Of a DNA stretch of 64,000 bases, positions 31,156-42,694 are shown piece after piece. The stretch is from NCBI GenBank assembly GCA_026120185.1, contig JANUWF010001479.1, positions 2,108,001 to 2,172,000 of the forward strand, written 5' to 3'. The position numbers and the translations under genes were made by a program. Under the pieces are notes generated by a model. The model worked only from the letters and a program-made list of their open reading frames with translations, did not search any database and had not been told where the DNA came from. Origin of the DNA: Voacanga thouarsii (lineage: Eukaryota; Streptophyta; Magnoliopsida; Gentianales; Apocynaceae). Numbering within the stretch: position 1 is the first letter of the stretch; each line of letters opens with the position of its first letter.

Positions 31156-32099
31156 ACAAGCATATGTATGTTCGTAATTGACAAATTATTTATAATTATA
31201 TTATATAACATATTAATTCAATACTCACTAATCAATAAAAGATATATTATGGTGTACATAAACATATAATAGAATAACTAATAATTAAATGAAATTCTAT
31301 TTTAGCTCTTTAATATAAATACATGACAACTTAAGATGCTTACGAAATTTTAATTGACAAATCAATTATCTAACAATTAGATGTATTTGTAAAGTTAAAA
31401 CAAGCTTAGTGACCAAATTTGAATATCTTGCTTTATGTTACCACATTTTCGGGTTAATGTCTATATAATAACAAGAAAATCTAGTGCAATTACAAATGTA
31501 ACGATATCAAATCAATGATCCAACAGTTAGATTTGTTAAAATCATTAATAAAAATATTTTGACCATATTTGAAAATAATCAGATAACATTTAAATTGTTT
31601 TTTAATGACTTTATTATAAATAAACTACAAACGACGACTACGACCATAGTATTAGGATGTTATAAATGGCAGTTCAATTTAAAACTGTGGTATTAAATAT
31701 AATACAAACGATGGTTCAAAGTTTCATCTTATTACTTGACCCCAAACCGTCGTATTAGATATAGAAAATAATATCAGTCATGATTTTGTTAACAAAACAA
31801 GACGACTAGAAATAACCGTCATATCAATCCGGTAATATATGATAGTTTAAAATAACTATCGTATTAGGTTTTAACAATTACAACGGTTTGTGTAAACTAT
31901 CGTATGTTGTTGAATTAATACGACCGTTATGCCATAACCGTCGTTTTAGGTCTATTTAATACTATAGTTACGTAACCATCATATATATAAGCTTATTACG
32001 ACGGCTTTATAACCATTGTATTAACTTTCATCGCATTTGCCCTTTTTTTTTTTTTTTTGTAGTGTGGTCAAAGAACTTTGATGTCCTTTATAAGCTTGT

Positions 32100-33637
32100 T
32101 GATAAGGCCTAAATTAGTCATATTTTTCTTAGTTATTTGAGGCTATTTTGTGATATATTCTATTCAATAACTAGTCATATTCCTTCATATTTGAGATTTT
32201 ACCCTTTGAAAGGTGTTTTGTTCATTATTTCAGCTTTTAAGGGTAAAACAAAGCAAAAACGTTGCAAAACAGAACATAGACGGTGCCGGACAAGGCAGAG
32301 GAACCAACACCGGCCACACACTATTGGCATGCACTTCGAGGTGACAAAAATTGTTGAAATAGGATCGGAACAGAACTAAACCGACGCCAGTCGTACTCTA
32401 GACAATATTGTGCTGAAATCAAGAAAAAATCAGTAAACGATTGAAGAAATAGAACACAATTGGCGCCGACTCTAGCAGCCAAGGCGGCGCCGGCTGTGCC
32501 TTGAGGATCAAACGGAATCTTGATCTTTCCACATGATTTTTGGTAATCTGCAGACTTTTAGTATCTTTCTACTTCTACTCGGCCAAGAACCTTGCACTAA
32601 CGAGTTTAGGCATTTCCTAAACCTATAAATAAATGGAAAACACAAGAGAAAGAGAGAGAAATTTGTAGATCATAACAAAAAATCATTCAAATCAAAAGAG
32701 GAATTCTCTAAATCAAGGAGGGTTGTACAAGAAGATTTTTAAAGAAAGAAGAAGGAGGCTTGTCTATGAATGCTTTCTTTTACTTTCTTTTCTTTTTCTT
32801 GAACAATGATGTTTTAATTGTTTTATTGTAATTTGACATTGTTTTAGGTATTCATGATTTTTAGAGTACTTGATCTTTTGATTAATTGATTGTTCTTCTT
32901 GGTATTTAATTTATTGATCTTATTACGAGACTAATTGATTGGTTCTTTCCATTAACTTGCCGAGACCAAAGAGGTTGATGGCGGTTTCAATTTATTAATT
33001 TCATATTTGTTATCTGTTAACTCGCTGAGACCAAGGGGGTTAATTGATGAGGGCTAGGTAAGTAAAGATTAATTGATGTTTGTCGAGACCAAAGATTCAT
33101 TGGTTAATTTCATGTTTTAAATTTGTCGAGACCAAGGAAATTTAGTTAAGGATTGTGTTTAATACATTTTTTAGGTGAATTAGTTGAGACGAGACCAATT
33201 GATTCTGATTTATCTAGAAGGCAGTGATTTCATGGATTGAAAAAGAAGTGAATCTATATTAATCCTTCATGATGCTAAGAGAATAGTTAATTATGATAAT
33301 GATTAAATTCTTTAAGATCATGTTTTTCAAAATAATGGTTTGAGTTACATAATTCTACATCCTTGACATGTATATATATATTCTTTTATTCTCTTTTATT
33401 TTCTATTTTATTTTCCTTTTATTTTGTTTTAACTTTATTGAGTCGGTTAAACAATGAAATAAAAGTGATTAATGCATACTTGTTCCTGGAGGATCGACAC
33501 TCGTATGAACCCTATGCTATGCTTAATGATGAGTACGCTTGCTCATATGTGTAATTTGGGATTAACATTTTAATTTAAACTTGATTGGGAATGTGCTTGT
33601 TTTTATATGATTTTTATACCCAAATAAATACGCATCA
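32100..33637 (+). mobile_element. Solo Ty3/gypsy LTR (TSD CTTGT)
   Basis: A 1538-bp plus-strand LTR beginning TGATAAGGCCTAAATTAG and ending ACGCATCA, flanked by perfect duplications CTTGT (32095-32099 and 33638-33642). It is the same family as the Gyp1 5' LTR. It carries five direct GAGACCAA repeats (about 32960, 33027, 33085, 33126 and 33190) and several CGGCGCC/GCCGGC motifs between 32280 and 32500. It is inserted in the envelope-like frame of Sire1, and its first bases on the minus strand (TGATG) supply the stop that now ends that frame. Confidence 0.96.
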
Positions 33638-33642
33638 CTTGT

Positions 33643-34620
33643 CATTTTTGGAAGCCATAAACTGGGGACTGGCACTGAGATATTCTGTTAGCAAATAGGA
33701 ATAGGAAAGTAGAGTAGTGTTGTGGGCCGTGATTTGAGCTAATTTTGCCATTTGATGAAATATAAGATCATTTAAATTAAATTTCATATATTGACCCACT
33801 TTGTAGATCAACACTGCCCAGTCCTTGAGTACAATTGAAACATTGTGACTGGGCAACCAATTATAATAGAAAATCTTATAAAGAGAAAGTATTGGCCTAT
33901 CAGAGTAGAAAACTTCAAATATCCCTTAGTTGACCAATTCTTGACAAGTCCATTAGTTATAGTCTGACACACTATAGCAATATCCACTTCTTCTCCAAGA
34001 CTAGAGATGTCTTTGTCATACAGAATGTTAAAGAAAGATGAAATGTCTTCAGGACTAAAAACAACCAAAGATCCATGAATAAAGATAGAATGATAAAAAT
34101 TCTTGGAGGGTTCTGTTGTTGTAGACATCAAGTTTGCATAAAATTCCTTCACCAGTGTGTCATTGTATATTTCCACAAAGTTCACAGACTCTAACAAGCC
34201 AACCTTTTGCAGTATTATCTTCAAGTCAAAGTTCCTGAACTCGACAAAGTCGATCATTCTTTCTTCAAAAAAAAAAACCTTTTCTTCGATTATCTTGAAC
34301 TGCTCCTTACTCTCTTTCTCACAGAAAAGGTAAATATTAGGGTTGGAGACCAACCTCCTTGATTTCTTCATTGGAATCTCTGTTTTACCAGATGAGTTTG
34401 ATTTCTTTTTCTTTGATATAGAGGTCTCCTCAAATATTTCAACTTCGATGTCCTTATACTTTTCTCCAATATCAAGCTTATCTTGTGCACTACTTCCTAA
34501 TAGAGATATCTCAGAAACTTTAATTGGCTTAACACTTTCAGCCGACAATTCAATAGGGTCAAGTTCCTGTTGCTCAGTCATAGCTTCACCTTAGGTTTTA
34601 ATGACATTAGGAACTAGAAC
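33643..34620 (-). pseudogene. Sire1 envelope-like third ORF (putative plant transposon protein domain)
   Basis: A 257-residue open frame (34581-33808) downstream of pol on the same strand, followed in a shifted frame by a further 70 residues to 33643. A basic and Ser-rich N-terminal third (SKKKKSNSSGKTEIPMKKSRR) precedes LESVNFVEIYNDTLVKEFYANL, then FIHGSLVVFSPEDISSFF and TNGLVKNWSTKGYLK. That pattern matches the putative plant transposon protein domain found with Sirevirus-like elements. No signal peptide or clear membrane helix is present, so envelope-like refers to position only. It is cut by a solo LTR and then by CAC-A, so the C-terminal part is lost. Function is unknown even in intact relatives. 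Confidence 0.65.
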
Positions 34621-35594
34621 TAAGGCATTAGATATATTACTGTCATTAGACCTCCTCAATTGATTACTAATAAAATGCACCCAGTTTCTTTGTTCCATCA
34701 CCCTTCTGACCATATTTGATTCTTGTCTGGATTATAATGCAAATAGAAAAATAGGGGTTTACTAAAGCAATGGTAACATTACAATATAGGTAAAATAGGT
34801 ATAGCACTCGGTCCAATAGACTCAGAAGAAATAATTTCACAAATTTCCTGTTCAGTCCTACTTTCTTCAAATATTTAGAGCAAGGATGGGTCCACCATCA
34901 AGTTCAGAAAATTACTGTCACTACTATTCATACCACCTTCTTCAGGCTTAATCAAGAACAAACTATGAATGACAAATTTATAACCATGAGGTATTTTCTT
35001 ATTACCCCTAATTGCACAGTACATGATGAAATTCTCAAGAGTAGTAATCACAACTCCATGATAGATATTCAAAAGCACTGTAGTAGAGCGGTTAGAAGCA
35101 TTGTTACCAATTAATAGTGCCCTGCTGTAAGTCGATGATTGCACTATCTATTGTGGCTTGCATTTTCTCCAAAGTAGTAACATTCTCCTCTGTGATGATT
35201 GCTCGACGCAAACATCGCAATGGTTTCTCTGCCAAAAGTAGGGTTTTTCTTGGTTCAATGGCATTTTCTGGTGAAGAGGAAAGAGAACTCTAAAAGATTT
35301 TGATTTTGCAGGTGTAATATAACTAAGTCACGACCAGTAAGGAAAAGATTAGACTCTTTTTTAAACTTTGCTATTGTTGAGTTCACGTCAACCACCTTAC
35401 ACACTACTTGTTACCTTGAATAAGATGAAAAAGTCATCAATGTGTAATTGGTGCACTGCATCCTTTCATAAAGTTCAAGTCTTGTCACAACTTCTGCACG
35501 CTAACATCATGTCTTGCACATATCCTGTGTTTTTAGGTTTTTTTTTAATGAACAGAGAAAGTAAATAAGCTATATATAAAGTTTCACATCAGAT
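34621..35594 (-). other. Sire1 spacer between RNase H and the third ORF
   Basis: Contains an 89-residue open frame (35144-34875; IYHGVVITTLENFIMYCAIRGNKKIPHG...) and a 67-residue frame (34870-34667), both on the element strand. They may be displaced pieces of the third frame, because some relatives have conserved KKIP-G segments, but I cannot assign them. The rest is AT-rich with no motif. Confidence 0.45.
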
Positions 35595-37130
35595 CTTGGT
35601 GTCAGAATCGGCAAATTCCTAATGCTTTTTGCAATTTTTCAAATCGTGTAGTATCCAGTGGTTTAGTGAAAATATCAGCCAACTGTCTCTGAGTAGATAC
35701 ATATTCTATTTTCACAACCTATTGTTCAACAAGATCCCTAATAAAATGGAGTTGGATATCACTGTGTTTTGTCCTGCTATGTTGAAATGGATTCTTAGAA
35801 TTTTCAATAGTGCTTATGTTATTACAATAAACCATTAACTTCTGTTGATTAACATTATAGTCTTCCAACATTTGGTTTATCCACAACAACCGAGGACAAC
35901 AACTTCCTGCAGTAATATATTCAGCTTCTAATATTAACAATGATGTACAATTTTGTTTTCATGCTATACTGTGACACAAGATTGTTTCCCAAATAAAAAT
36001 AACTTCCAGATATACTCTTACAATTATCAAGTTTCTTGCCCATTCAAGATCATTGTCTCCAAATAAGTGCAAATTTAAATCCTTGCCAACGTAAATACCA
36101 TAGTTAGAAGTACAACATACATACTTTAGAATTCGTTTGACTGTTTTCAAGTATGACTCTTTAGGACTCACTTAATATCTTACACATACACCAGCACTAT
36201 TGTTGATATCAAGACAATTTTCTATAAGATATAGCAGCCCACCTATCATACTTCTGTACATGTATTGGTCTACCTCGTATCTCTTATCATCCCTTTTCAT
36301 CTTTTGTGCAACATTTATGGGTGTTTTGTCAAACTTTGTTATGGCCATATTGAATTTCTTGACCAAATTGTTAGCATACTTGATCGATGATATTAAGATA
36401 CTGTTCTTAATCTGCTTGATCCATAAACTAAGGAAAAAGGGTTAGTTTCTCAACTATACTTATTTAAAACTCTGTTTGCATAAGTTTAAAAGATCTTTTG
36501 ACATCTGTCTTGATGTTGAACCAAATACAATTTCATCAACATAGATCTGTGCAACAATGAATCTTTTCCAAGCCTTTTGACAAATATTATTTTATTTGCT
36601 CCCTCTCGCTTGTAACCTCTTCTGAGCACATAGTTTGTGAGTCTTTCATACTATATTCTAGGTGCTTGCTTCAATCCATAGAAAGCTTTCTTCAATTTGT
36701 ACATATGATCTAAAAATTCTGGATTGATAAAACCTCTAAGTTGTTCAACATATGCTTTTTCCTATAAAAAACCATTTAGGAATGCACTTTTTACATCCAT
36801 TTGTTGAAGTGTTAAATTCTTTGCATATGCTAAAAAAAGTAATAATTTGTCTGATTTGAGCCTGGCTACAGGTGCAAATGTTTCATTAAAGTCACTTCCT
36901 TCAATTTGTGTGTCTCTTTGTGCAACAAGCCTTGCTTTATTTCTTATTATATTACTAAACTCACATATTTTATTTCAGAACACCCACTTAATTCCAATCA
37001 CATTAACATCCTCAAACCTTTGTACAAGCTCCTAGACATCATTTCTGTTGAACTGTTGTAGTTCATCTTGCATAGCAACAATCTAGTGTTCATCTAGTAA
37101 TGTTTCTTTGACATTTTTCGGTTTAAGTGT
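35595..37130 (-). pseudogene. Sire1 reverse transcriptase and RNase H
   Basis: RT starts near 37080 after the DELQQFNRNDVWELV-like linker. It includes KARLVAQ, ETFAPVARLK, LQQMDVKSAFLNG (first catalytic Asp) and [13 protein letters not shown]. The box at about 36540-36525 reads YVDEIVFGS: the second catalytic Asp of YVDD is Glu. RNase H follows, with EAEYITAGSCCPRLLWI and CNNISTIENSKNPFQHSRTKH, and ends with ADIFTKPLDTTRF near 35640. More than ten stops or frame changes are present. The lesions and the catalytic change mean it is inactive. Confidence 0.88.
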
Positions 37131-38480
37131 TAATGTATGACAAGCATATTTAACCATCTCCTTGTAATCAACTTTCGATCTATCCCTTGTCCTTCTTGAT
37201 CTATCCACAGTATCAATAGTTAAGCCAATTGGATGGTACTTTTTTACTCTAGATGATGGTGCTTTTTGTTGAACTCCTCCTTGCTTCTTGACTGGATCAT
37301 CTTGACTTACACTATTAGAGTCGTCTATTGAGGGAGTCCTACCCATTGTTTGCATAGGCTCATCATCTTCTGTTTGTGACTCCTTCCTGTTCATATTTTC
37401 TAATGGAATATCCTTAGCCACTATATTGATTAACTCAATGACAACCTGTGTTCTCCTGTTGTATACATAGAAAACTCTATTATTGTTAGAATATCCAAGA
37501 AAAATACCTTCATTACATTTTTTGTCAAACTTTCCTAGCTAATTTTGTCATTTAGAACATAACACTTACTTCCAAGCAAATGAAAGTAATTCAATTGTGG
37601 CTTTCGTCCATTCTAAATCTTATAAGCCGTCTTTTTGGTATGTGGCTTGAAATATATCCGGTTGATAATATGTGTTCCGGTATTTATTGCTTCTTCCCAC
37701 CATTTATATAGCAATTCCTTAGCATTCAACATAAGTCTCGCCATTTCCTGAATACTTCTGTTTTTCCTTTCAGCAACACTGTTCTTTTGAGGTATCTTTA
37801 ATATAGAAAATTCTTGTTGAATTCAATTCTTGATACAAAGATTATAGAACAACCTGTTTCAAACTCCTTTCCATGATCACTTTATATTTATTTCACCTTT
37901 ACACCTTTTTGAGTTTCCACATTTACATGCAACTTCTAAAATGCTTTAAAAGTATCTAATTTGTTACTTAAGAAACTTACCCAAATGAATCTCGAAAAAT
38001 CATCAACACATACCATAATATACCTTTTTCTACTAACACTCTTTATTTGAGTAGGACCAAACAAATTTATATGGAAAAGTTTAGAACAAATATTATAGCA
38101 ACTTGTTGAATTTTTCAACATGTGATGCCTTGATGTGTTTGTTATTTTGGCATGCACCACATATGTTTTTGTTTACTTTGCCCACTTTGGGTAGTCTACG
38201 AGTAGCTCATGTTGAGTCAGTAGTTCCAACTGGCTGTAATTAATATGTCCTAGTTTTTGATGCCATAGTTCAACTTCATCAGATTAGATATCTTGCACTT
38301 ATGAGAGTTAGACATGCATATTTGATAGCAATTATCAAACTTTCTATCTCCAGTAATTACATAGCTGCCAGTTTTGTCTACAACAAGACATTTTGCTTTA
38401 TCAAAATTAACTAGCATATTCTTATCACACAATTGACTAATACTTATCAAATTTACTTTTAATCTATCTACATGTAAAGC
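37131..38480 (-). pseudogene. Sire1 gag-pre-integrase and integrase
   Basis: It starts with LISISQLCDKNMLVNF-like gag-pre-integrase sequence (38450-38250). An H-x-H motif (GHINYSQL area, about 38220) and the core HINLFGPTQIKSVSRKRYIMVCVDDFSRFIW (38100-37990) follow, the latter given here in two parts because of its length. The second Asp region reads SDHGKEFE near 37880. After that the frame decays, and the Glu region near 37780-37740 is broken by stops. A Pro/Asp-rich linker (37421-37150; TMGRTPSIDDSN, KKYHPIGLTIDTV) leads toward RT. Confidence 0.78.
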
Positions 38481-39000
38481 TTTGAGTTCTCACATACTTT
38501 TAATGTTTAGTATACTTGTGCCAACAATCTTGTTTTTAGAACTGTTATCAAATGTGATTGAACCACTGCTTTTAACTTTATAATCAATTAGGAATTCCTT
38601 TTTTCCTTTCATGTGCTTTGAGCAACCATTGTCTAGATACCATACATTTTCCATCGAGGTTTTTAGAGACATGTGAACCATATGTGTCTTATGATCTACT
38701 TTTCTGACCCAAATTCGCTTTAATTTTAAAGATTTCTTCCCTTTGTCAAACTCAGGTTTGATAGACTTCTGACCAAATTAAAGGTCTTTAAATCTTTTCA
38801 AGCACTTTTTCTTTCTTAACCTGTAAGAGAACAATAGTCAGAATAAATAAGAGGTTTCTTTGGTTTTTCTCTGAACTTTCTTAATTGTCCCTTCTTTGTC
38901 ATATTTGTATGGTGTGCAACAACGCTCTTGTTGGATTCATTGTATCCCAAACCTGTCTTATCAAGTGGTGACTTTCCAAAAGCTAATACTTCATCCAATT
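38481..39000 (-). pseudogene. Sire1 gag-protease junction
   Basis: The open frame 38681-38490 carries WYLDNGCSKHMKGKKEF, the Sirevirus-type protease active site, with Asp-Asn-Gly where Asp-Ser-Gly is usual. Upstream (38998-38816) is a Lys-rich linker (MDEVLAFGKSPLDKTGLGYNE). The Ser to Asn change and the stop between the two frames suggest loss of protease. Confidence 0.75.
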
Positions 39001-39840
39001 TAGCTTTTAGAGTGTTCAGTCTTTTGATAGCTTATTTATTGTTTGCAACTGTTGATCATTGAGTTTCAATTCCTTCTCATTTTCATCAAGTTTACTTTCA
39101 TACATACTCAACTTCTGATGTTGAACACTAACTGTTTAATTGAGCTTTTCAACCTGTTTCTTTAGTTGTTTGATTTTCTTCATACCTTGTCGCTGTTTTA
39201 AGTACATCAATTCACATTCATCAAAAAATGCCTCTGATGACCTCTCTTCATCATCACTGTCAAACATATCCCCCTCTTTATCAGTTTCTTCTTTGATTAT
39301 TGTATTAAATGCAATTTTGCTAGATTAACTAGTGTTATCTTCTTCATCAGTGCTCAATTCCTCTAGAGAATCTTGAGTATTATTCTCATTATCACTCAAA
39401 ATGGTGTTGTAGGATCTGTTCTTCAGTTTGTTTTTCAGATTTCCACAATCAACGCAAATACGTCCAATTCCACCACACTTATGACACTTTGGTCTTTCTG
39501 GTGAATTCTTATTTTCAGTTGATTTTTGTTCAGTGTATGCCTTCTTTGAAACTTTGAACTTCTTGTTGAAAGTTCTGCTGAAAGGTTTATTAATTTTGTT
39601 ACGCTTTTTCAACAATCTATTAAACTTTCTTGTTAAAAATCCTATATCCTTATAAGAAGTTTCATTTGATTTCTCTTAGCTTTAAGTGCAACACCGTCTT
39701 CTTTAGATTTCGCCTGATAATACAGATTCATCTCGTAGGTCCGAAATGAACTTATTAATTCATCCAACTGCATTGCTGACACATCTCGACATTCTTCAAT
39801 GGCTATTACTTTGGGTTGAAACCTTGATGATAAGGATTTT
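39001..39840 (-). pseudogene. Sire1 gag, 3' half
   Basis: Begins at the Cop2 junction with SLSSRFQPKVIAIEECRD, the conserved C-terminal capsid segment, then LDELISSFRTYEMNL. The zinc knuckle CHKCGGIGRICVDC (about 39485-39445) has Arg where His should coordinate zinc. An acidic tail (LSDNENNTQDSLEELSTDEEDN) and a Lys/Glu-rich, probably coiled-coil stretch (39330-39000) follow. The 5' half of gag lies at 48949-49530, on the other side of Cop2. Gag forms the particle and binds RNA, but this copy is split and has stops. Confidence 0.85.
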
Positions 39841-41769
39841 TGAAGGTATAAAATGGCAAAAATCATCAAAACAAAAGTATGTTAGGAAACGAAAAATTTA
39901 CCTCTATGATTGAATGACCCTCTTTGCACTGGTGTAGATGTCTGTATAAGGATATTTGAGTCTAGTGGATCACGTCCTTGCAAACGTCTACTGCATCTTA
40001 TCCACGTGAAACTTTTGATCTTCCGAAATAATGCCCGTAGCACAGCCGGTGAAGGCTTAGAGAAGTGAGTTTACAATACTTTTTTCTTCTCTGTGAAATT
40101 TTTCACAAACCTTTGTTTCTCTGTGAATTAGATCTCTTATATGAATAACATGGCTTTCTCTGTGATTACCCAATAAAATAATAAAACAATCATAGCTTCA
40201 TTTCCTATTTCATTTCCGCACCCCAAGAAAGTAATCTGTCCGTGTGCAAACAGAAAGCTTCCATGCTTTCTGTTATCTTGCACGCGAAACAACACGAGTT
40301 TCATCTCGTGTTGTTGTTTTTTTTTAATTTTAATTTAATTAATTAATTAATAATTAATTTAAATATTTTTTAAAAATTTTATTTTTCCCTTGGTCTTATT
40401 TATTAGGCTAGATAAAATTATTTATTCTTAAATTTGAACATACATGAATAATAAATCTCAATTATTTATTTTTTTGAGCTATATTAAATAGCCCAACAAA
40501 TAATTAACAAGCCCAAATAGACCAATATAAAATTTCATATATTTTATCGAGTTTATATCCAGATTAATTTTTTAATTATTCAATCTGAGCCTTGGGACTT
40601 GAATAATTAATTAACCAATTAAATTAGATAAAATAAATACTCTTTCTCGAACCTTTTATTTTATTCTAGTCTAAAAATAAATTAGACTAGTAAAAATAAA
40701 ATCTATAATTATCAAGACTAATTTCTTAACCCAAATCTTTCGTGACTTAAGGGCCATTCCGGGAATCAAAAGACACATCGTCTTGGCTACTAAAATAACC
40801 AAAATACCCCTACTATATAAATAACTATATTTTACATTTTAAATATTTTCTAATATCACCATAAGAAAATATTGACCACAAGGACAATGCTGCGTTAGCA
40901 AAGTCTTCGACCTACAGGTATAATGACTAAAATATTCCTCGTGCATCGCTGTGCAATTAGAAAGGAAGAGTGTACTAACACTTCTTTAATAGACATCTAC
41001 CATCCTTAGACCTCTAGTCCAATGATCCATGACTTCTGGAATGTTTTTACTTTTCAAGGGAGCTACCCTAAAGTAAACATCCAAGTCATGTTCCCTAGAG
41101 CCCTAGATAATTAGATAATTTGAACAGTCACAAGGGGCGATATAGCGTAGAAGTTATTTTGTACAAGTCGGTCTTAATTAACTAGTCATATATTGGTTCT
41201 AATATAGCGTAGAAATTATCTTATACAAGTCTGTCTTAATTAACCTACAAGTATATTGGTTTTACGAAAAAACATCAACTACAGTATATCAAAGTATATG
41301 CTTCTAACTTCATCAGACTACCAACTCATACTCAAGCGGTAGAGTATTAGTCCACGTTGTAACAGTAATTGTCTGGGTTTCTTTTAAATAGTACTTTTAG
41401 AAACCACTATTACAAGTCATGTTCTACGTATTTAAAATACACTCATGCTATGAAGTGAATGGAATACTCACGGGCTAAAGGTAAGCCATTCTCTTAGAAT
41501 TCATAACACAATAACCTATACATGATGAGATTCCCATTTTGATCAATCGGTTAAGAACAAACATATACGTGTTAAGTAACTCGTGATCCATACCTTACTG
41601 TGAAAGACCACTATTCACATGGATCACTTATTTAAACACAATAAGTTCTTTCCAAATAAAAATTGTGCACAGATAAAATGTAAATTCACAAAGAAATTTT
41701 GAGAATAAATTCTTTTATTAATAAATTCGATAATTACATCAGATAAACTAGTTTAGAGGATATCCAACA
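39841..41769 (-). repeat. Cop2 3' LTR
   Basis: 1929 bp, TGAAGG...CCAACA as read on the plus strand. It is longer than its 5' partner because the latter lost about 365 bases. It holds the decayed palindrome CGTATTTAAAATACA (41426-41440), a TATA-like CTATATAAATA near 40812, and a perfect 11-bp hairpin at 40288-40315 (AACAACACGAG / CTCGTGTTGTT around TTTCAT). Confidence 0.93.
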
Positions 41770-42694
41770 ATCTCTTAGTTGCACTCTAAGATTAAGAAAG
41801 TCTATAGGTGCCCACCCCTATGGCGTCTAAGTGTCTCTTGAAAACTCTCTCAGCCAAAAGCTTGGTGAAAGGATCTACTAGGTTGTTCTCCGAGGCTATC
41901 TATTCCACTACAATTTTTTGTCTCTGAATAAAATCTCGGATTAGGTGGTACTTCTTCTAAATGTGCTTCCCCTTATTATGGTTCCTAGGTTCTTTGAATT
42001 GCAAGACTGCTCCAGAGTTATCGTAATACACCACAATTGATCTGTCCATGTGTGACACAACTCAAAGTTCTGAGAGGAACTTCTAGAGCCAGACTGCTTC
42101 CTTGGACGCTTCCGAAGCTACCATATACTCAGCTTTCATGGTTGAGTCAGCAATACAAGATTTCTTGATACTCCTCCATGAAACAGCTCTTCCAGACAAT
42201 GTGAAGACATATCCAGTAGTGAATTTTCTCTTATTCTTATCTGCTTGAAAATCTGAATTTGTGTATCCAGTAGGAACCAAATTGTCAACCCTGTAAACCA
42301 GCATATAATCTTTCGTACCATTGAGGTACTTTAGAATATACTTTACAGCTTGCCAATGAACCTCCCTAGGGTTTGACTGATATCTACTAACTAAGCCTAT
42401 AACAAAGCGGATATCTGGCCTAGTACACAGCATGGTGTATATGAGACTTCTCAGAGCTGAAGCGTAGGGAATCCTACTCATCCTATCTTTTTCCTCTTGA
42501 GATTTAGGACAGCCCTTAGAACAAAAAGACAACACATATCTACAAGGGATTTGAGCTCCCTTGCATGAGTCCATGCTAAACTTGGCCATCATCTTGTCAA
42601 TGCATGTCACTTGGGATAATCCTAACATTATTTGCTTCCTATTTCTAAGAAGTTTAATCCCAAGAATATAACTGGTTTCTCCTAAATCCTTCAT
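41770..42694 (-). pseudogene. Cop2 RNase H and polyprotein C-terminus
   Basis: Open frame 42694-42083, from MKDLGETSYILGIKLL through SRYQSNPREVHWQAVKYILK to the RNase H pieces GYTNSDFQADKNKRKFTTGY and STMKAEYMVASEASKEAVW. Compared with Cop1, Asp becomes Asn in the TDSD motif and Glu becomes Lys in MEAEY, both next to or at conserved acidic positions. A stop follows after VWL. The LADLFTKP-like C-terminus is still readable near 41870. A degenerate polypurine tract (GCAACTAAGAGAT, minus strand) abuts the LTR at 41770-41782. Confidence 0.87.

Larger units (their letters stand above)
17213..32064 (-). mobile_element. CACTA (En/Spm) transposon CAC-A, old and heavily interrupted
   Basis: Both standard CACTA proteins are recognisable on the minus strand: TNP2 transposase (about 28565-26200) and downstream a TNP1-like Plant_transposase protein (about 18592-17380). 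The right terminus reads CACTACAAAA on the minus strand ending at 32064, preceded inward by subterminal repeats (30740-32040). The left terminus is not in the window, because Gyp1 begins at 17212. The interval also holds a second CACTA end (CAC-B), 3 kb of anonymous DNA, an NLR fragment and a copia LTR. Whether all of these sit inside one original element is an inference. The three bases after the terminus (TGG, 32065-32067) are the expected 3-bp target copy. Confidence 0.7.
30740..32064 (-). repeat. CAC-A subterminal repeats and right terminus
   Basis: Many copies of AACCGTCGTATTA and its inverse (ACGGCGGTT / TAATACGACGG) occur in two clusters, 30740-30890 and 31630-32040, often as facing pairs. 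The element ends in a T-run and GTAGTG at 32064, which is CACTACAAAA on the minus strand. Such repeats bind the TNP1/TnpA protein in studied CACTA elements. Between the clusters are A-runs and microsatellites. Confidence 0.82.

Noticed and set aside
32065..32094. Short stretch between CAC-A and the solo gypsy LTR as independent host DNA
   Set aside because: After removing the LTR and one CTTGT it continues the reading of the Sire1 third ORF, so it is part of Sire1.
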